A DNA stretch of 64,000 bases from Closterium sp. NIES-65 (GCA_948144175.1 CANXME010002549.1:2193712-2257711); one strand, 5' to 3'. Counted from the stretch's first letter, positions 1 to 10,600 are shown. The notes: generated from the letters alone by a model not told the origin. Translations and numbers: made by a program.

Positions 1-533
1 CACCACCCACGACTGCCGACCCGATGGAGAACGACGAGGGCGATGTGGAGCAGCGGCTAACAAATAATGAGACGTGCAAATTTTGCGGCGCTACAGGACA
101 TCGTATCTAGGCGTGTTGGAAAATGGAGAGAAGGTGTGCGGAGCTGAAGGACAAGAACAGTGCGGCACCCCCGAAGCAGAAAACGGACAACATGGCAACT
201 TCAGAGAGGGCGAAAAAAGGAGAATATGGTGGCGCAAATTTAAAACGTCACGACCAGCCGGCACCAGGGGAAATCGCCGAGACTAATGGAGGATCCGCGA
301 AACAAGACCCTAAACCGACCGGGAAACTCCAGCCGTATACCCCAACAAGTAAGAATATTAATTCTCGTGGGTTTCAAGCCTTTATTAAGGGAGAGTCAGA
401 AATTAAACCGGTACCGGGTATTATGGGGACCCTACTCCAGAGCGCTAATACGGGTCGAGCGTTCCGAGGAGTTAATATTCTCTCCCAGCAGCACTGTTTA
501 AAGGCTCCCTGTTCCCCACAGATGAAGGCTTAG
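1..533 (+). pseudogene. Gypsy gag C-terminal part with broken zinc knuckle
   Basis: The frame contains a CX2CX4HX4C zinc knuckle beginning C-K-F-C-G at about 74-118. An in-frame TAG at 108-110 lies between the His and the last Cys. The frame then continues as a Lys/Pro-rich, low-similarity stretch and ends at a stop at 531-533. In gypsy elements gag forms the virus-like particle and the knuckle binds element RNA. The N-terminal capsid part is outside the window. The downstream protease lies in a different frame, so a frameshift falls between 533 and about 600. Confidence 0.75.
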
Positions 534-597
534 TGGAAGGTTTCAGGCCCAAGAGAAGTCGAATCGGCCTCGGATAAATCCTTCTAACCTTTCTCAG

Positions 598-2386
598 TTG
601 AAAACTGATACTGAAGCGGCATCTTTGAGCGCAGGACCTAGGGATAACATATTCGACATACCCTACGATCCTATAAGCGATACCATCTACGGATACTCGG
701 AGCAGCAGCAACCACTAGTACTCGAGGTGATCTGCAACGGGCGTTGCCTCCAGACCCTGGTGGACAGTTGTGCGTCCCACTCGGTGTGCGACCGCGGGAC
801 GTTGGAGAAAATTGGAGAATCCTAAGAAGAAACCCAGTTTACAGCAACGATGGTGGACGGTACGAAGCTTCCCATCCACGGAAAGTCAACACTGCAGCTG
901 CAGATAGGGGCGTTGAGGTGGAAGCCGATGTTGCCGATCACGAACATCAAGGGATTAGATTTTATCTTGGGGCGAGATTTCCTTGTTGGGTGCAAATTCA
1001 CATTGCACGACATCCTGCCGTCTGTTTGTATGAGTATGCGTGTGCGAATGCATTTGCGTGTGAATAGTATGTTCGTGTGTTTGTTTGCTTTCGCAATTTT
1101 CGCTTGAAGTATTTGCAGGTACTCGCACAATGTGCGCTTCGGCATAACATTGTACGCGCTATGAACAGTACAAGCAGAAAGGACGAGCTTGCAAAGGAAC
1201 CCAAGATGGAAGCTTTGCGGTTCGGCTTACTTGATTGCGCAGATTCAGTTCTATCCAACTCGAAATTGTACTGTTTTGTTTGGTTGACTATAGTGTAGCA
1301 GGGCAGGCACTATAGGGGTACAATTTAGGTGAAGGTTCGATGTTGTTTGTCTGTATCTGCATGCTACAGGGCCAGGGGAAACCAGCGGAACCAGCATTTG
1401 GCTGGTTGGGCAAAGATAAAACAGGTTCTGTTTTTAGGACCTGAACCTGGTTGTTGTTTTCCCATGCTGGAAAACCAGAACCAGAGGTTGTTCACCAACC
1501 TACCACCTGCTATTTTGTCCAGCCAGGTTGGTTCTGTTGTTTGGAATTATTTGGGATCATCCCTGGTTGTTCCCAGGTTGATTCCCAAGGTCCTTGCTAG
1601 CTAGAGCTATTTATTCCTTCTCTGTTTGTACCTGAATATAGTGAAATTGATTCAAGCGAATTCCTTCCTTGCTGGAATTTCGTTTCTACGCGGTGCGACG
1701 GCGGAATGCTACCCGAGTCAACGCTAGTACGCTAGCACTTCAACGCTAGGCTAACGCTGTCCGAGCCATAACTTCGTAATGGCAAAACTTTTCGCGAGGC
1801 AACTTGGCTTATTTTAAAGCTCTTAGAGTGAGCTTCGATATAGTAAATTCTCAGCTTAATCCGATCTACGGTCTGCACGATACGCTGCGCGACGTTCAAG
1901 GTACTCTTGCTGTTTTGACTAAGACCCTCTTGATCCCTCTCTCTACAAACTCACACCCGATGATAGGGGCTGGTCTTGTATCAGGCACCCAAGGACCCTT
2001 GGAGGTGACCCCGAGGAGAGGTTTTTAAGTGTGATAAAGTCTTAATAGCTTGAGTTTATTAAGCCCTTACACCAACATTCCTGAAGCAGTTCAACCCCGA
2101 GATCGATTGGGTCAACAGCAAGGTGTGCATCTACAACAACGGGAAACGAGTGGAGCTGCGAAGCTTGACGGATACAGGGAGCGTTCCTCAAACGACACTG
2201 GCACTGTTCGAACAGGTAGTGAACGAGCGTAACACGGGTTACTTAGCACTGGTTATAGCAGCAGCAGAGGAGGAGGTATTGGAGCAGTACAAGGATATAA
2301 TGCCCGACGACCTACCCACAGGCGTATCTCCAGCACGCACCCACGAGCACGAGATCGTGGAGGAACCAGGTGCGAAACCCCTCTGA
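598..2386 (+). pseudogene. Gypsy retropepsin region, split by a solo LTR
   Basis: The frame runs 598-983 and resumes at 2083. The active-site region reads L-V-D-S-C-A-S, so the expected D-T/S-G has Cys in place of Gly, which should impair catalysis. A stop at 823-825 breaks it again. Removing the solo LTR and one TTCCT copy restores a continuous frame through L-G-R-D-F-L-K-Q-F-N-P-E-I-D-W, a gypsy signature after the protease flap. This confirms that the LTR is a later insertion. The frame stops at TGA 2384-2386, just before the RT. Retropepsin normally cleaves the Gag-Pol polyprotein. Confidence 0.8.
984..2077 (+). mobile_element. Family-1 copia solo LTR (S1)
   Basis: A complete LTR starts TGTTGGGTGC and ends ACACCAACA. 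It matches the LTRs of elements A-F along its whole length (1,094 bp). It is flanked by the 5-bp target duplication TTCCT at 979-983 and 2078-2082. No internal sequence adjoins it. A single LTR with intact target duplication is the usual product of LTR-LTR recombination that deletes the body of an element. Confidence 0.95.
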
Positions 2387-3510
2387 CGTGCATCATACCG
2401 ACTGAGTCCGACTGAACTGACAGTAAAAAACAAATATCCAATACCGCGCATAGACGACCTACTCGATCAACTGCGTGGAGCAACAGTATTTTCGAAACTG
2501 GACCTACGATCGGGCTACTGGCAGATTAAGATGGTACACAACTCCGTCCACAAGATAGCGTTCCGTACCAGATACGGCTCCTACGAATACTTGGTGATGC
2601 CGTTCGGACTCTGCAACGCACCAGCAACGTTTCAGGCGGAGATGAATCACATCTTACGACCCCTGCTGGACGAGTGCGTGGTGGTGTACCTGGACGACAT
2701 TCTCATCTACTCCAAGAACATGAAGGAGCACGTGGAGCATCCGCGGAAGGTGTTCGAGATCCTGCGGAAGGTGTTCGAGATCCTGCGAAACGACAAGTTC
2801 TACGTGAAGCTGTCAAAGAGCGACTTCGCCCTGAAGAATGTGCACTTTCTCGGGCACATGGTGAGTGCCGAGGGCGTACACGTGGACCCACGGAAGATCG
2901 AAGCCGTCAATAAGTGGAAAGTACCAGAGAACGTGAAGGAGTTACAGCAGTTCTTAGGCTTCGCCAACTACTACAACAGGTTCGTGCCGCAGTACGCTAA
3001 GATAGCAGCGCCACTGACCGACCTACTGAAAAAGGATACGCCCTACAAATGGGATACCCTTCATCAGCAAACCATGGAGCAGCTACAGACAGCACTGACT
3101 ACAGCGCCTGTACTTATCTTGCCGCATCCAGACAAGGACTACGTGGTGGAAGCAGACGTTAGTGACTAAGCAGTCGGAGCAGTACTGATGCAGGATCACG
3201 GACGCGGTTTGCAGCCCATCGCCTACCTCAGTAAGAAGCTACACGGAGCAGAATGGAACTACCCCATCCATGACAAGTAAGCCTTAGCGATAGTCATAGC
3301 CTTCAAGACGTGGAGGTGTTACCTAAAGGGAGCCAAGACTACAGTCTATACTGACCTCTGCAGTCTCAAATACCTGAAGTCGCAGCCGACGCTCTCACGA
3401 CGACAGGTGCGGTGGGTGGACTTCCTCGAAACTCACTTCCACTACGACATCGTCTACAAGCCCGGGCTACACAACAAGGCAGACGCGTTGAGCCGCCCCG
3501 GACATGTCGC
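2387..3510 (+). pseudogene. Gypsy reverse transcriptase and RNase H
   Basis: The RT palm is clear: K-L-D-L-R-S-G-Y near 2500, [10 protein letters not shown] near 2610 and the catalytic Y-L-D-D near 2690. The thumb follows (F-L-G-F-A-N-Y-Y), then an RNase H region with D-V-S-D-stop-A-V-G-A-V-L and H-N-K-A-D-A-L-S-R. Oddities: the expected N-terminal RT stretch between S-P-T-E-L and T-V-K-N-K-Y-P appears deleted by about 45 codons, judged against typical gypsy RTs. A 21-bp in-frame tandem duplication lies at 2743-2784. Stops occur at 3167-3169 and near 3280. The protein would make element cDNA from RNA in cytoplasmic particles. Confidence 0.9.
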
Positions 3511-4518
3511 AGGCATCCAGCTCGACGGGATGAACCCTCTGCTCAAGGGTCTATTCCAACATGGGTACTCCGTGGACGCAGAGATTGCTACAGCACAGAC
3601 CAAGAAGCTATTACAGTGGGAGAAAGACTTAGCTGTAAGGAAGGGTTCAGGAAAGATTTGGGTACCGAATTACGCCCCGCTACGGCAGATCCTATTGGAG
3701 GAGTTTCACGACGTACCTTACGCGGGACATTTCGGGAGCAACAAGACGTTAGCAGGGATAGCGAAGTATTACTACTGGCCCGGGATGGCAGCAGACGTGC
3801 AGCAGTTCGTCACCTCTTGCGACACGTGCCAGCGGATGAAGAGCAGCAAGCAGAAAAAAGCAGGGTTACTTCAGCCTCTACCCGTACCGGAGCAGCCATG
3901 GCAGGTCGTTAGCCTCGACTTCATCACAGGGCTTCCTTCGACCTCACGGGGACATAATTCCATCCTCGTGGTGATCGATAAGTTCTCCAAAATGGGTCAC
4001 TTCATACCGACCAACGCCACAGCTACAGCTGAAGAAACTGCTCGACTCTTCTTCGACCGCATCATCACCATCCACGGCATCCCCGCTACACTCATCTCAG
4101 ACAGAGACCCCAAATTCACGAGTAAGTTCTGGAAGGAGCTCATGGGACTGTTGGGGACAAAGCTTGCAATGTCTTCAACATACCACCACCAGACTGACGG
4201 ACAGACAGAGCGACTCAATCAAGTGGTTGAACAGTTACTGCGCACAGCTTGCAAGGACGACGTCAGCCACTGGGACACACAGCCCTAGAGTTCGCTTACA
4301 ACAACGCATCACATGCGGCCACAGGGAAAACTCCTTTCTTCCTGTGTTACGGACGGGAACCACTCACACCACAGCAGCCAACTACACCGGCATACGTCCA
4401 AGCCGCACATGACTTCGTCACCACCATGCAGCAGCTATCGGAGAAGACTCAGCGACGTCTCACCACGATGCAGAACTCCCAGAAGCAGTATGCCGATCGT
4501 CAGCGACGTGATCACTGA
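3511..4518 (+). pseudogene. Gypsy integrase, zinc-binding and catalytic core
   Basis: An HHCC zinc-binding domain is visible: H-D-V-P-Y-A-G-H near 3708 and C-D-T-C near 3822. The DDE core follows, with D-F-I-T-G-L near 3918, D-R-D-P-K-F near 4100 and the Glu of Q-T-D-G-Q-T-E-R near 4208. The frame is shifted near 4270: the +2 frame stops at 4286-4288 while the +1 frame continues the core. It stops again at TGA 4516-4518. Integrase inserts element cDNA into chromatin. All three DDE residues remain, but the frame is broken. Confidence 0.88.
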
Positions 4519-4971
4519 GTAGCAGTCGGAGATCAGGTGCTTCTTGACACGCGCAACTTGAACCTGTCTCACCTCCCATCCAAACTCCGGCCTCGCTTCT
4601 GTGGTCCTTTTCTCGTTGAGGCACAGGTGACACCAGTTACATTCCGCTTGCGCTTACCAGATACATGGAAGCTTCACAACGCTTTCCATGTCCAGCTACT
4701 GAAGCCCTACAAGGACCCCAACCAACAGTTCCAGGGACGGCAACTACCGCCACGACCACTTGTTCTCATACAGGATGAACCCGAGTACGAGATCAAGCGC
4801 GTTCTCTCTCATCGGCGCCACGGTGGCAAGACTCTCGAGTTCCTGATACGCTGGAAGGGATACGACCCTACTGAGGACAGTTGGATTGCAGAAGCTGATA
4901 TGGGCAACGCACGCTGTGCTCTCAAGGACTATCTTGTCAAGCAGGGTGTATCTCACGCCACCCAGCTTTGA
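4519..4971 (+). pseudogene. Gypsy integrase C-terminus with chromodomain
   Basis: The frame continues as G-D-Q-V-L-L and L-S-H-L-P-S-K-L-R-P-R-F-C-G-P-F, the GPF/Y module of gypsy integrases. A chromodomain follows: Y-E-I-K-R-V-L, then F-L-I-R-W-K-G-Y and D-S-W-I near 4785-4890. The Trp and Tyr positions are those of the aromatic cage. The frame stops at 4969-4971, adjoining the polypurine tract. Chromodomains in chromoviruses are thought to steer integration to marked chromatin. This module is undamaged even though the upstream frame is broken. Confidence 0.88.
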
Positions 4972-4979
4972 GGGGGGGA
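4969..4979 (+). other. Gypsy polypurine tract
   Basis: The purine run TGAGGGGGGGA lies at the end of the integrase frame, a few bases before the putative 3' LTR start at 4984. This is the expected place for plus-strand DNA priming. Confidence 0.7.
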
Positions 4980-4983
4980 CGTA

Positions 4984-5355
4984 TGAGAGTACGACGGCTT
5001 ATGCCAGCTATGCTTGCTTGCCTTTACTTTTCTCATGCTATTTCTAGCATAGGATGATTATATGCATGCATGAATTGCTTGATTTCCTAGGCTAGGTGCT
5101 TTCCTATATTTTATTATAGTTATAGCACCGAGCTAGGTTGCGTGCACCGAATTCTGGCCTTTCGGTTGCCACCGAATTGCCTTCTACCGAATTCGGTAAG
5201 GATCTGTTCGGGACGCTTCGCGACCCGCGGAACCTTCGCGTAACACCTGGTTACGGGGCCTTGTGTCGAGCCTATATATAGCCTCGTGTTGTACCCAGGT
5301 GATCATTCAATTCAATTTGAATCATCTTTTCTGAGCTCGATCCCAGATCCTCACA
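4984..5355 (+). repeat. Putative 3' LTR of the gypsy element
   Basis: The segment starts TGAGAGTAC just after the polypurine tract. It contains a TATATATA box at 5273-5280 and ends TCCTCACA. It lacks coding capacity. Without the partner LTR the right boundary (372 bp total) is inferred only from TG...CA ends and the change of sequence character after 5355. Confidence 0.55.
5273..5280 (+). promoter_or_regulatory. TATA box in gypsy LTR
   Basis: TATATATA occurs in the putative gypsy LTR about 75 bp before its inferred end. This fits a U3 promoter near the R region. No experimental support is available. Confidence 0.45.
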
Positions 5356-6029
5356 GGTGAGGTTAAAGGGGGGTGGTTGTTTGGGGTGGGGATGTGGGGG
5401 TTAGTAAGAGGGGATGCCGCGGCCACCCCCCCACCTCCTCTCCTCATCCCCCATTCAACCCGCTTTTCGTAAAAGGGGGTTAGTAAGAGGGGACGCCGCG
5501 GCCACCCCCCCACCTCCTCTCCTCATCCCACACTCACCTCCTCCTCCGTTCTTATCTCCTCTCCTCTCCTCTCTCTCTTTCGCCTCCTCCTCTTCACTTA
5601 CCCCTCTGCCGTCTTCCGTTGCGAGTGCTATTCCCCTTCAGGGGATTTCACTCACTCTAGCTGTGTGCTGCAGACAGTTAAGGGGGTGTGTCGCGATATA
5701 TATCTTATATATATTCATAACTGCCTATAGCTTAAGCTTTAGTGTAGTTATGTGTCCTTGCTGTTGGTGGTGCACCTCTTGTTTGTGTCTCTCGACTATA
5801 TCTTGTATGCTTTGCCTTTAGTGAAGCTAATTTGTTTGGTCGATTTCTCTCAACACTCCCCTAGCTTTGACCTCGACAATAGCTTGGCTTAGGCTACTAA
5901 GCCTAGGGCCTCCTTAAACCCGGTTACCAGCTACGATAGTGTGTTGACACATCACAAGTCCACCAAATTTCAAATGTGTAAATTCGAACAAAAAACATGA
6001 ACTTCACCTTAATTTGTAAAAGACACGCG
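5356..6029. other. Unassigned stretch between gypsy element and element G
   Basis: No gene is supported here. The left third is pyrimidine-rich low complexity with a 55-bp direct repeat. The right part is AT-richer and includes TATATATA-like runs near 5697. A purine run followed by TGTCGCG at about 5681-5695, and CTCAACA near 5854, could be a degraded copia polypurine tract and short LTR. No partner was found, so this is only a weak possibility. The last bases before 6030 (ACGCG) are the target site of G. Confidence 0.5.
5396..5529. repeat. Direct repeat, 55-bp units 79 bp apart
   Basis: The segment 5396-5450 is repeated at 5475-5529 with one T/C mismatch. It reads GGGGGTTAGTAAGAGGGG followed by CCGCGGCCA and a C-rich tail. 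A 24-bp spacer separates the copies. This is probably a local duplication in a polypyrimidine region. Confidence 0.9.
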
Positions 6030-6150
6030 TGTCAGAATAAGAACGAGGAATGACTAGAAACACGGTAGTACAAGGTTTGTATAGGCAAAACCTAGCAATA
6101 CTGTACCCCATAAGGAGTGCCCCACTACAGCCTACAATATAGTTCTGACA
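6030..6150 (-). repeat. 3' LTR of element G (121 bp)
   Basis: It starts TGTCAGAA and ends TTCTGACA on the plus strand, a perfect 8-bp terminal inverted repeat. The sequence CTAGGGGGGTG just inside it on the minus strand (about 6151-6161) is the polypurine tract. A TATACAAA-like motif lies in the middle on the minus strand. It is very short for a copia LTR. Confidence 0.92.
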
Positions 6151-6368
6151 CACCCCCCTAGGCAAAGTGGGGGACAAGCCAGAGAACAAGGCAAGGTCAA
6201 GCTCAAGGTGGATCACAAAGTCACCACACATTCTGAACACAAGTTCAAGCCCTAAGGACAGTTCACATGCAGGATTATAGATCAAGGTGAACAAACAAGA
6301 CAATGATCTCAACCTAACAAGGGCAAGCATCCAGGTGCAAGTATATATAGATCATAGTACAAGCAAAG

Positions 6369-7262
6369 TCAAGAGGTGAGGAAGTGAGGCCCTGCAGGAA
6401 CAAGACCTAGCATAGTACAGAAATGCTGATGATCACAAGGCTGAAGCGCCTTGGTGAAGATATCAGCAGTGTTGGCCCGAGAGGGCACGTAAACAAGACG
6501 AAGCTGACCACGCTGCTGCAAACTCTCGAGCAAGGAAATAGTGCAGAGCAATGTGCTTTGTTCTGTGCTCCAGTCTGTGCTCCTGATACAAGGCCAGCAT
6601 CGGCTTGTTGTCGACGTATAGAACTGGAGGAGAACGAGGCGCCTCTCCCAAGTCGGTCAGTAGGTAGGTGAGCCAGCGTAACTCCTGTGCAGCCATGGCC
6701 CCTGCGTAGGTCACAGCCTCACAACTTGAGCCGAGAACAGAAGACGAGCGGGTAGACCGCCAGGAGACAGAGCCGGAACCAAAGCTGCAGATGTAACACT
6801 GTGACGACCGCTGCGTAGCCAAGTCGTCAACCCAAGAAGCGTCTGCGTGACCAGTGAGGACAACTCGAGCCCGTCCTCCAAGCACGAGCCCCATGCCCAA
6901 TGTACTGCACAGCTAGCGCAACACCCTCTTCGCTGCAGCCATGTGCTCTGGTCGGTGTCTCCCAGGAGCAACATAGCGTGCCAAGATGCTAACATGGTAT
7001 GCAAGGTAAGGTCGAGTGCAGGTCATCAGGTAAATGAGGCAGCCAACAAGCTCTGGATACGGGCCACTTGGCTCTACGGACTCATCCGAAGGCAGAGCTG
7101 AGAGCGAGTGGCGAGTAGACAGAGGAGTGGGTTGAGGCGAGGAGTACGTGAAGTCAAAGCGCTGAAGGACCTGCTGCACCATGTGTGACTGATTCAAGGT
7201 AATGGTGCCCTGTGCTCTGTCCCGGGTGATCTGCAAGCCAAGATAGCTGCGCAGTTCACCCA
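6369..7262 (-). pseudogene. Element G RNase H and RT C-terminal region
   Basis: Reading leftward, Y-L-G-L-Q-I-T-R-D (RT connection) is followed by an RNase H domain. It shows H-A-D-A-S-W (first Asp), S-C-E-A-V-T-Y-A (Glu) and Y-V-D-N-K-P (second Asp). It ends with A-D-I-F-T-K-A-L, the copia RNase H tail. A stop falls between the segments at about 6913 and 6900. A frameshift near 6545 separates the last segment (6369-6551), and another near 7260 separates this region from the RT. RNase H would degrade the RNA of the RNA-DNA hybrid. The element's coding end is the stop at 6369. Confidence 0.85.
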
Positions 7263-8335
7263 GGTCTGTGCACGTGTGCGAGTCCGTCTGTGTCAGCAGT
7301 GGCAAAGACCAAGTCGTCGACGTACAGGAGGATGTAGAACGGCGGCAGCGAAGTGTTGGTGCATAGAAACAGTGACAGATCAGCAGTAGAAGGAGCAAAC
7401 CCAAGAGCCGCAAGCGTAGTCCTCAGTGTGTAAAGCCACTCACGGGGTGCCTCGCGGAGACCGTAGACTGGCCGCCGGAGGCTCCACTGGGTACCACGAG
7501 GAAACGACCTAGTAAAGCCAGATGGGCGGCGCAGCCAGATCTCCTCGTGCAGGCTGCCCTGTAGGAAAGCAGTGCCGAAGTCAAGAGAGTGAAGCTCGTA
7601 GTCACGCTGAGCAGCGACGTGCAGCAGAACCCGAAGAGTGGTCATCTTCGGGGTCGGGGAGAAGGTCTGGAAGAAGTCAACCCCCTGTCGCTGACTGAAG
7701 CCTCGAGCAACGTAACGCGCCTTGAAGAAAGGCGGAGAACCCGGCGCCCGCTTCACCCTGAAAATCCACATGCCACTGACGATGTTTGCCCCAGGAGGGG
7801 GAACCTTGTCGACGTGGATGCCTGTGGACTTCCAGGATGCCATCTCTGCACCCATGGCTGTATGCCACTGAGAGGAGTAGGGACCCTCTATCGCCTCTGC
7901 GTAAGAGCGCGGGGTCAGGATGTCTAGTGTATCCGGGTCTCCCTTAGGTGCAATCAGCATGGATACGAGATGAGGTACAGCGGCTGCAAAGCACTCAAAG
8001 TCCTCCTGCCTGTCCTCAAGGACGTCCGTGCCAAGAGCACACTCACCCCCGACGGACGGAGGACAGACAGACTCGGACTTAGCATCAAGACTAGCGGCGT
8101 AGTCTAGACGACAGTGAGCAGCGAAGTCGACAAGCTTAGTAACAAGAGCAGACGCAGCAGTAGACTCAAACGAAGGGTCAGTGACAACACTGGCCAGGAG
8201 ACGTGTGATACTAGGACTAGCAGCACGAAGGGAGTCAGACTCCGGGTCAGCAAGGGCAGGAAGAGAGGACGCAGGAGGAGACGGTAGAGGTACACGCTGC
8301 GGAGCAATGGACGAACGCAGAGCCATCTGGTGCAT
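7256..8335 (-). pseudogene. Element G reverse transcriptase
   Basis: This is a 359-codon open stretch with a typical copia RT. Visible motifs are S-S-Q-W-H-T-A-M near the start, then K-A-R-Y-V-A-R-G-F-S-Q, D-F-G-T-A-F-L-Q-G (first catalytic Asp), Y-G-L-R-E-A-P-R-E-W and Y-V-D-D (catalytic pair). The frame leaves the RT by a frameshift just after Y-V-D-D. The catalytic residues are intact, so decay is by frame damage. The start at 8335 is only the first Met of the open stretch; the protein would be part of a Gag-Pol fusion. Confidence 0.88.
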
Positions 8336-9160
8336 GCCAGGGACAAGAGGAGGACGCTGACGTGGACCACAACGACAAGTGCGAGCAGCACGAACAGGCG
8401 ATGCAGGACGAGACTCAGGCGCACGACGCTCCGTAAGACCTCCTGTCGGACCAGTGTAAGGAGAAGGAGCAGGCAGTGGGGAGGCGGGCTGTAACTGTGA
8501 CTAGGACTGGAAAGGCGGCGGACACTCTAAGGGGGAGCAGGACCAGTAGAAGGCGGGAGACCAAGAACCTGCTCAAGGAGTGGAATGAAGTACGGCCGCG
8601 GCCGCGCACTGCCACCAGAACCAGTAGGGACAGCACCAGCACCCCCAGTGTAAGCACCAACACCAGCAGCACCACCAGTAGCTCCAGCAGCTCCAACTCC
8701 TGCACCCTCAGAAGCACCAGCTCCAGCAGCACCTACAGCGCCAGCACCTCCAGCAGCTCCAGCCCCAGTAGGACCACCAGAAGCCCCACCAGCTCCAATA
8801 GTGCCAGCTCCAGTAGCGCCAGCTCCAGTACCTCCAACAGCACCCACTCCAGCAGCACCCACTCCAGCAGCACCGCCAGCAGCCCCAGCTCCAGTAGTAC
8901 CACCAGATTCAGCAGCTCCTGTAGCTCTAGTACGAGCACCTCCGGGACCAGTGGCTCCAGACCCCCTAGTAGCTCCAGCAGCAGCAGGACTCCCAGCTCT
9001 CGCAGCACCACCACTTCCAGCAGCACGGCTCCAGCGCCGAGCAAACCACTCGCGTAGCTGCTGTGGAGAGAGTGGCTCCCGCAGAGACAAAGCACCCGAA
9101 GGACCTCCAGCCTCAGCACCTCCAGGCTCCACACGCGCAGGCTCAGCACTCTCAGGACGT
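8336..9160 (-). repeat. Gly/Ala-rich low-complexity linker of element G
   Basis: The minus strand reads as long runs of Gly, Ala, Thr and Val (positions about 8590-9100), built from a degenerate GGAGCTGCAGG-like repeat. It joins the truncated integrase to the RT. The opposite strand gives a long Ser/Thr-rich open frame, which is a shadow. H carries a similar linker at 41750-42030, so this is a family-2 trait. A copy of the motif P-Q-Q-L-R-E-W-F-A lies near 9040-9065. The expected integrase C-terminal part is missing at about 9160. Confidence 0.8.
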
Positions 9161-9760
9161 CGCTCAGCAATCCCATTTTGTTGTGGAGAGGTCGGAAGTG
9201 TGAACGTCTGCCGGATGCCCTCCGCACGACAGAAGGCTTGCAGAAGGTTGGAGGAAAACTCTCCATCTCTGTCGGAGTGCAGACGTAGAACAGGAAGGTC
9301 CGAGCCAAAACTCTCGCTGAGCTGACGACGGGCAGCGCAGATCCAGTTGATCAGCACCTCAATGACCTCACCCTTGCGGCGCAAGGGGAAGACCGTGGTG
9401 TAACGCGAGTAGTCGTCAACGACCAGCAGAAATTAGCGCTCGTGACCCTGTCCACGGACGCGGGCGTGACCATGTGAAGAGTCCGCAGAGGAGCCTCCGT
9501 CGGAGGGAACTCGGAGGAGTGAGGAGCGGTACGCTGCCACCCCTCGACGCAAGGAACGCAGGTAGGGGCAGGCCCCGGGGGGAGGGGAGGGAGAGACCGG
9601 GGAAGACCAGTGACAAGGACACGAGAGGCCATGCCTCGGAGACGAGGGAGGGAGGGGTGACCAAGGCGGTGGTGCCAGAGAAGAGTCTGGTGAGACAAGA
9701 GGTGACATAAGCAAGGGGCTGACTCAGAACTAGACTGGGACGCTGCAGCAAACACCTGAC
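9160..9760 (-). pseudogene. Element G GAG-pre-integrase and integrase
   Basis: The zinc-binding motif is visible as W-H-H-R-L-G-H-P with C-V-P-C further on (about 9560-9690). The core shows V-V-D-D-Y-S-R-Y in a shifted frame, then L-H-S-D-R-D-G-E-F and S-P-Q-Q-N-G-I-A-E-R near 9175-9290. The region after L-H-M, where the first catalytic Asp normally sits, carries a small deletion and frameshift (about 9465). The sequence jumps to the linker directly after A-E-R-R, so the C-terminal part of the catalytic domain is deleted. It cannot act as an integrase. Confidence 0.82.
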
Positions 9761-9773
9761 CTAACGCAGCTAC

Positions 9774-10600
9774 CTAACCAGACGCAGCAACCGGAGGAGA
9801 CACGGTAGTCAGGGTGTACAGGCTCGACCCAGGCTGATGGGTGAACGTGGCCAGGTGCCGGCCCGTCCGAGTAAACGAACAGTGGGTCACCCGCTGACCT
9901 CCAGGAGTGAACTGGTCAGCCCACGCATCCTGAAGGTCAGCTCCACTCACCAAGTTCGTGGAGAACGAGGGGAGGTGGAGGCTGGACAGAGAGCCAGACG
10001 GGACCGCCGGACACGGAAGATCCGTGGAGGAGTGTGCAAGGACCGGACCCCTAGAGGGGTCAGCCAGAGAGACTGCCACTGGCCGACTGAGCGGCAAGAG
10101 TGTTGTGCAGTCGCAAAAGAAGGAGCGGGAAGTACCCGAGTCAAGGGTGAAAGTGTGCAAGACCGCAGCAGGCGCAGTACTAGAGAGAGTAGACTTACCA
10201 GCACCTAGAGCAGTGGACTCACTAGCGCCTAGAGCAGCCGCCTCACCGGCACCTGGAGCAGGAGACGCACTAGCACCTAGATTAGCAGCCTCACCAGTAC
10301 CTAGAGCAGCAGACTCTATACCTGGGTCAGGCGGCACACACACGTAACAGGCACCCTCAGCACTAGTAGGCAATGCATATATGGCAGTGAGGATAGCATC
10401 ATAGTTAAGAGAAAAGATTTGTACCCTCTGCCTAAGCAGCTCCACCCAGTCGGGGAGCTCAGCCGCGTCCCGGAACTCTGTACGCCAGGCGTCGCTCAGA
10501 CAGGCGAAGCAGCGGGACTTTGTGTGATCAATCGTCCCGCAAGGCTGACCAGCCGGAGCACTAGTGCGAATGAGGTACGGGCAGTGAGCAGTACTCAGTG
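9774..10600 (-). pseudogene. Element G gag C-terminus and aspartic protease
   Basis: An unusual zinc knuckle C-x13-C-x4-H-x4-C lies at 10509-10583. It is followed by a helical stretch (D-A-W-R-T-E-F, W-V-E-L-L-R-Q-R) and, after an Ala/Gly/Ser-rich repeat (about 10200-10310), the retropepsin motif F-T-L-D-S-G-T-S-R near 10140. The protease active-site Asp is intact. The open frame 9774-10445 covers the protease and is in phase with the knuckle. The protease would process the polyprotein. The frame upstream of the knuckle is shifted. Confidence 0.8.

Larger units (their letters stand above)
1..5355 (+). mobile_element. Ty3/gypsy chromovirus retrotransposon, 5' end outside window
   Basis: The order zinc-knuckle gag, aspartic protease, reverse transcriptase, RNase H, integrase and chromodomain is that of a Ty3/gypsy chromovirus. 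A polypurine tract at about 4969-4979 precedes a putative 3' LTR (4984-5355). The 5' LTR, the primer-binding site and most of gag lie left of the window. A family-1 copia solo LTR (984-2077) interrupts the protease-RT join. Several stops and frameshifts make the element dead. The right end is inferred from TG...CA termini, because no 5' LTR is available for comparison. Confidence 0.9.

Noticed and set aside
5681-5854. Possible short LTR with polypurine tract
   Set aside because: TG...CA ends and a purine run are present, but there is no partner LTR, no target duplication and no coding region next to it.
8476-9057. 193-codon Ser/Thr-rich plus-strand frame
   Set aside because: It is the complement of the Gly/Ala-rich linker of G on the minus strand. 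The composition is forced by the repeat.
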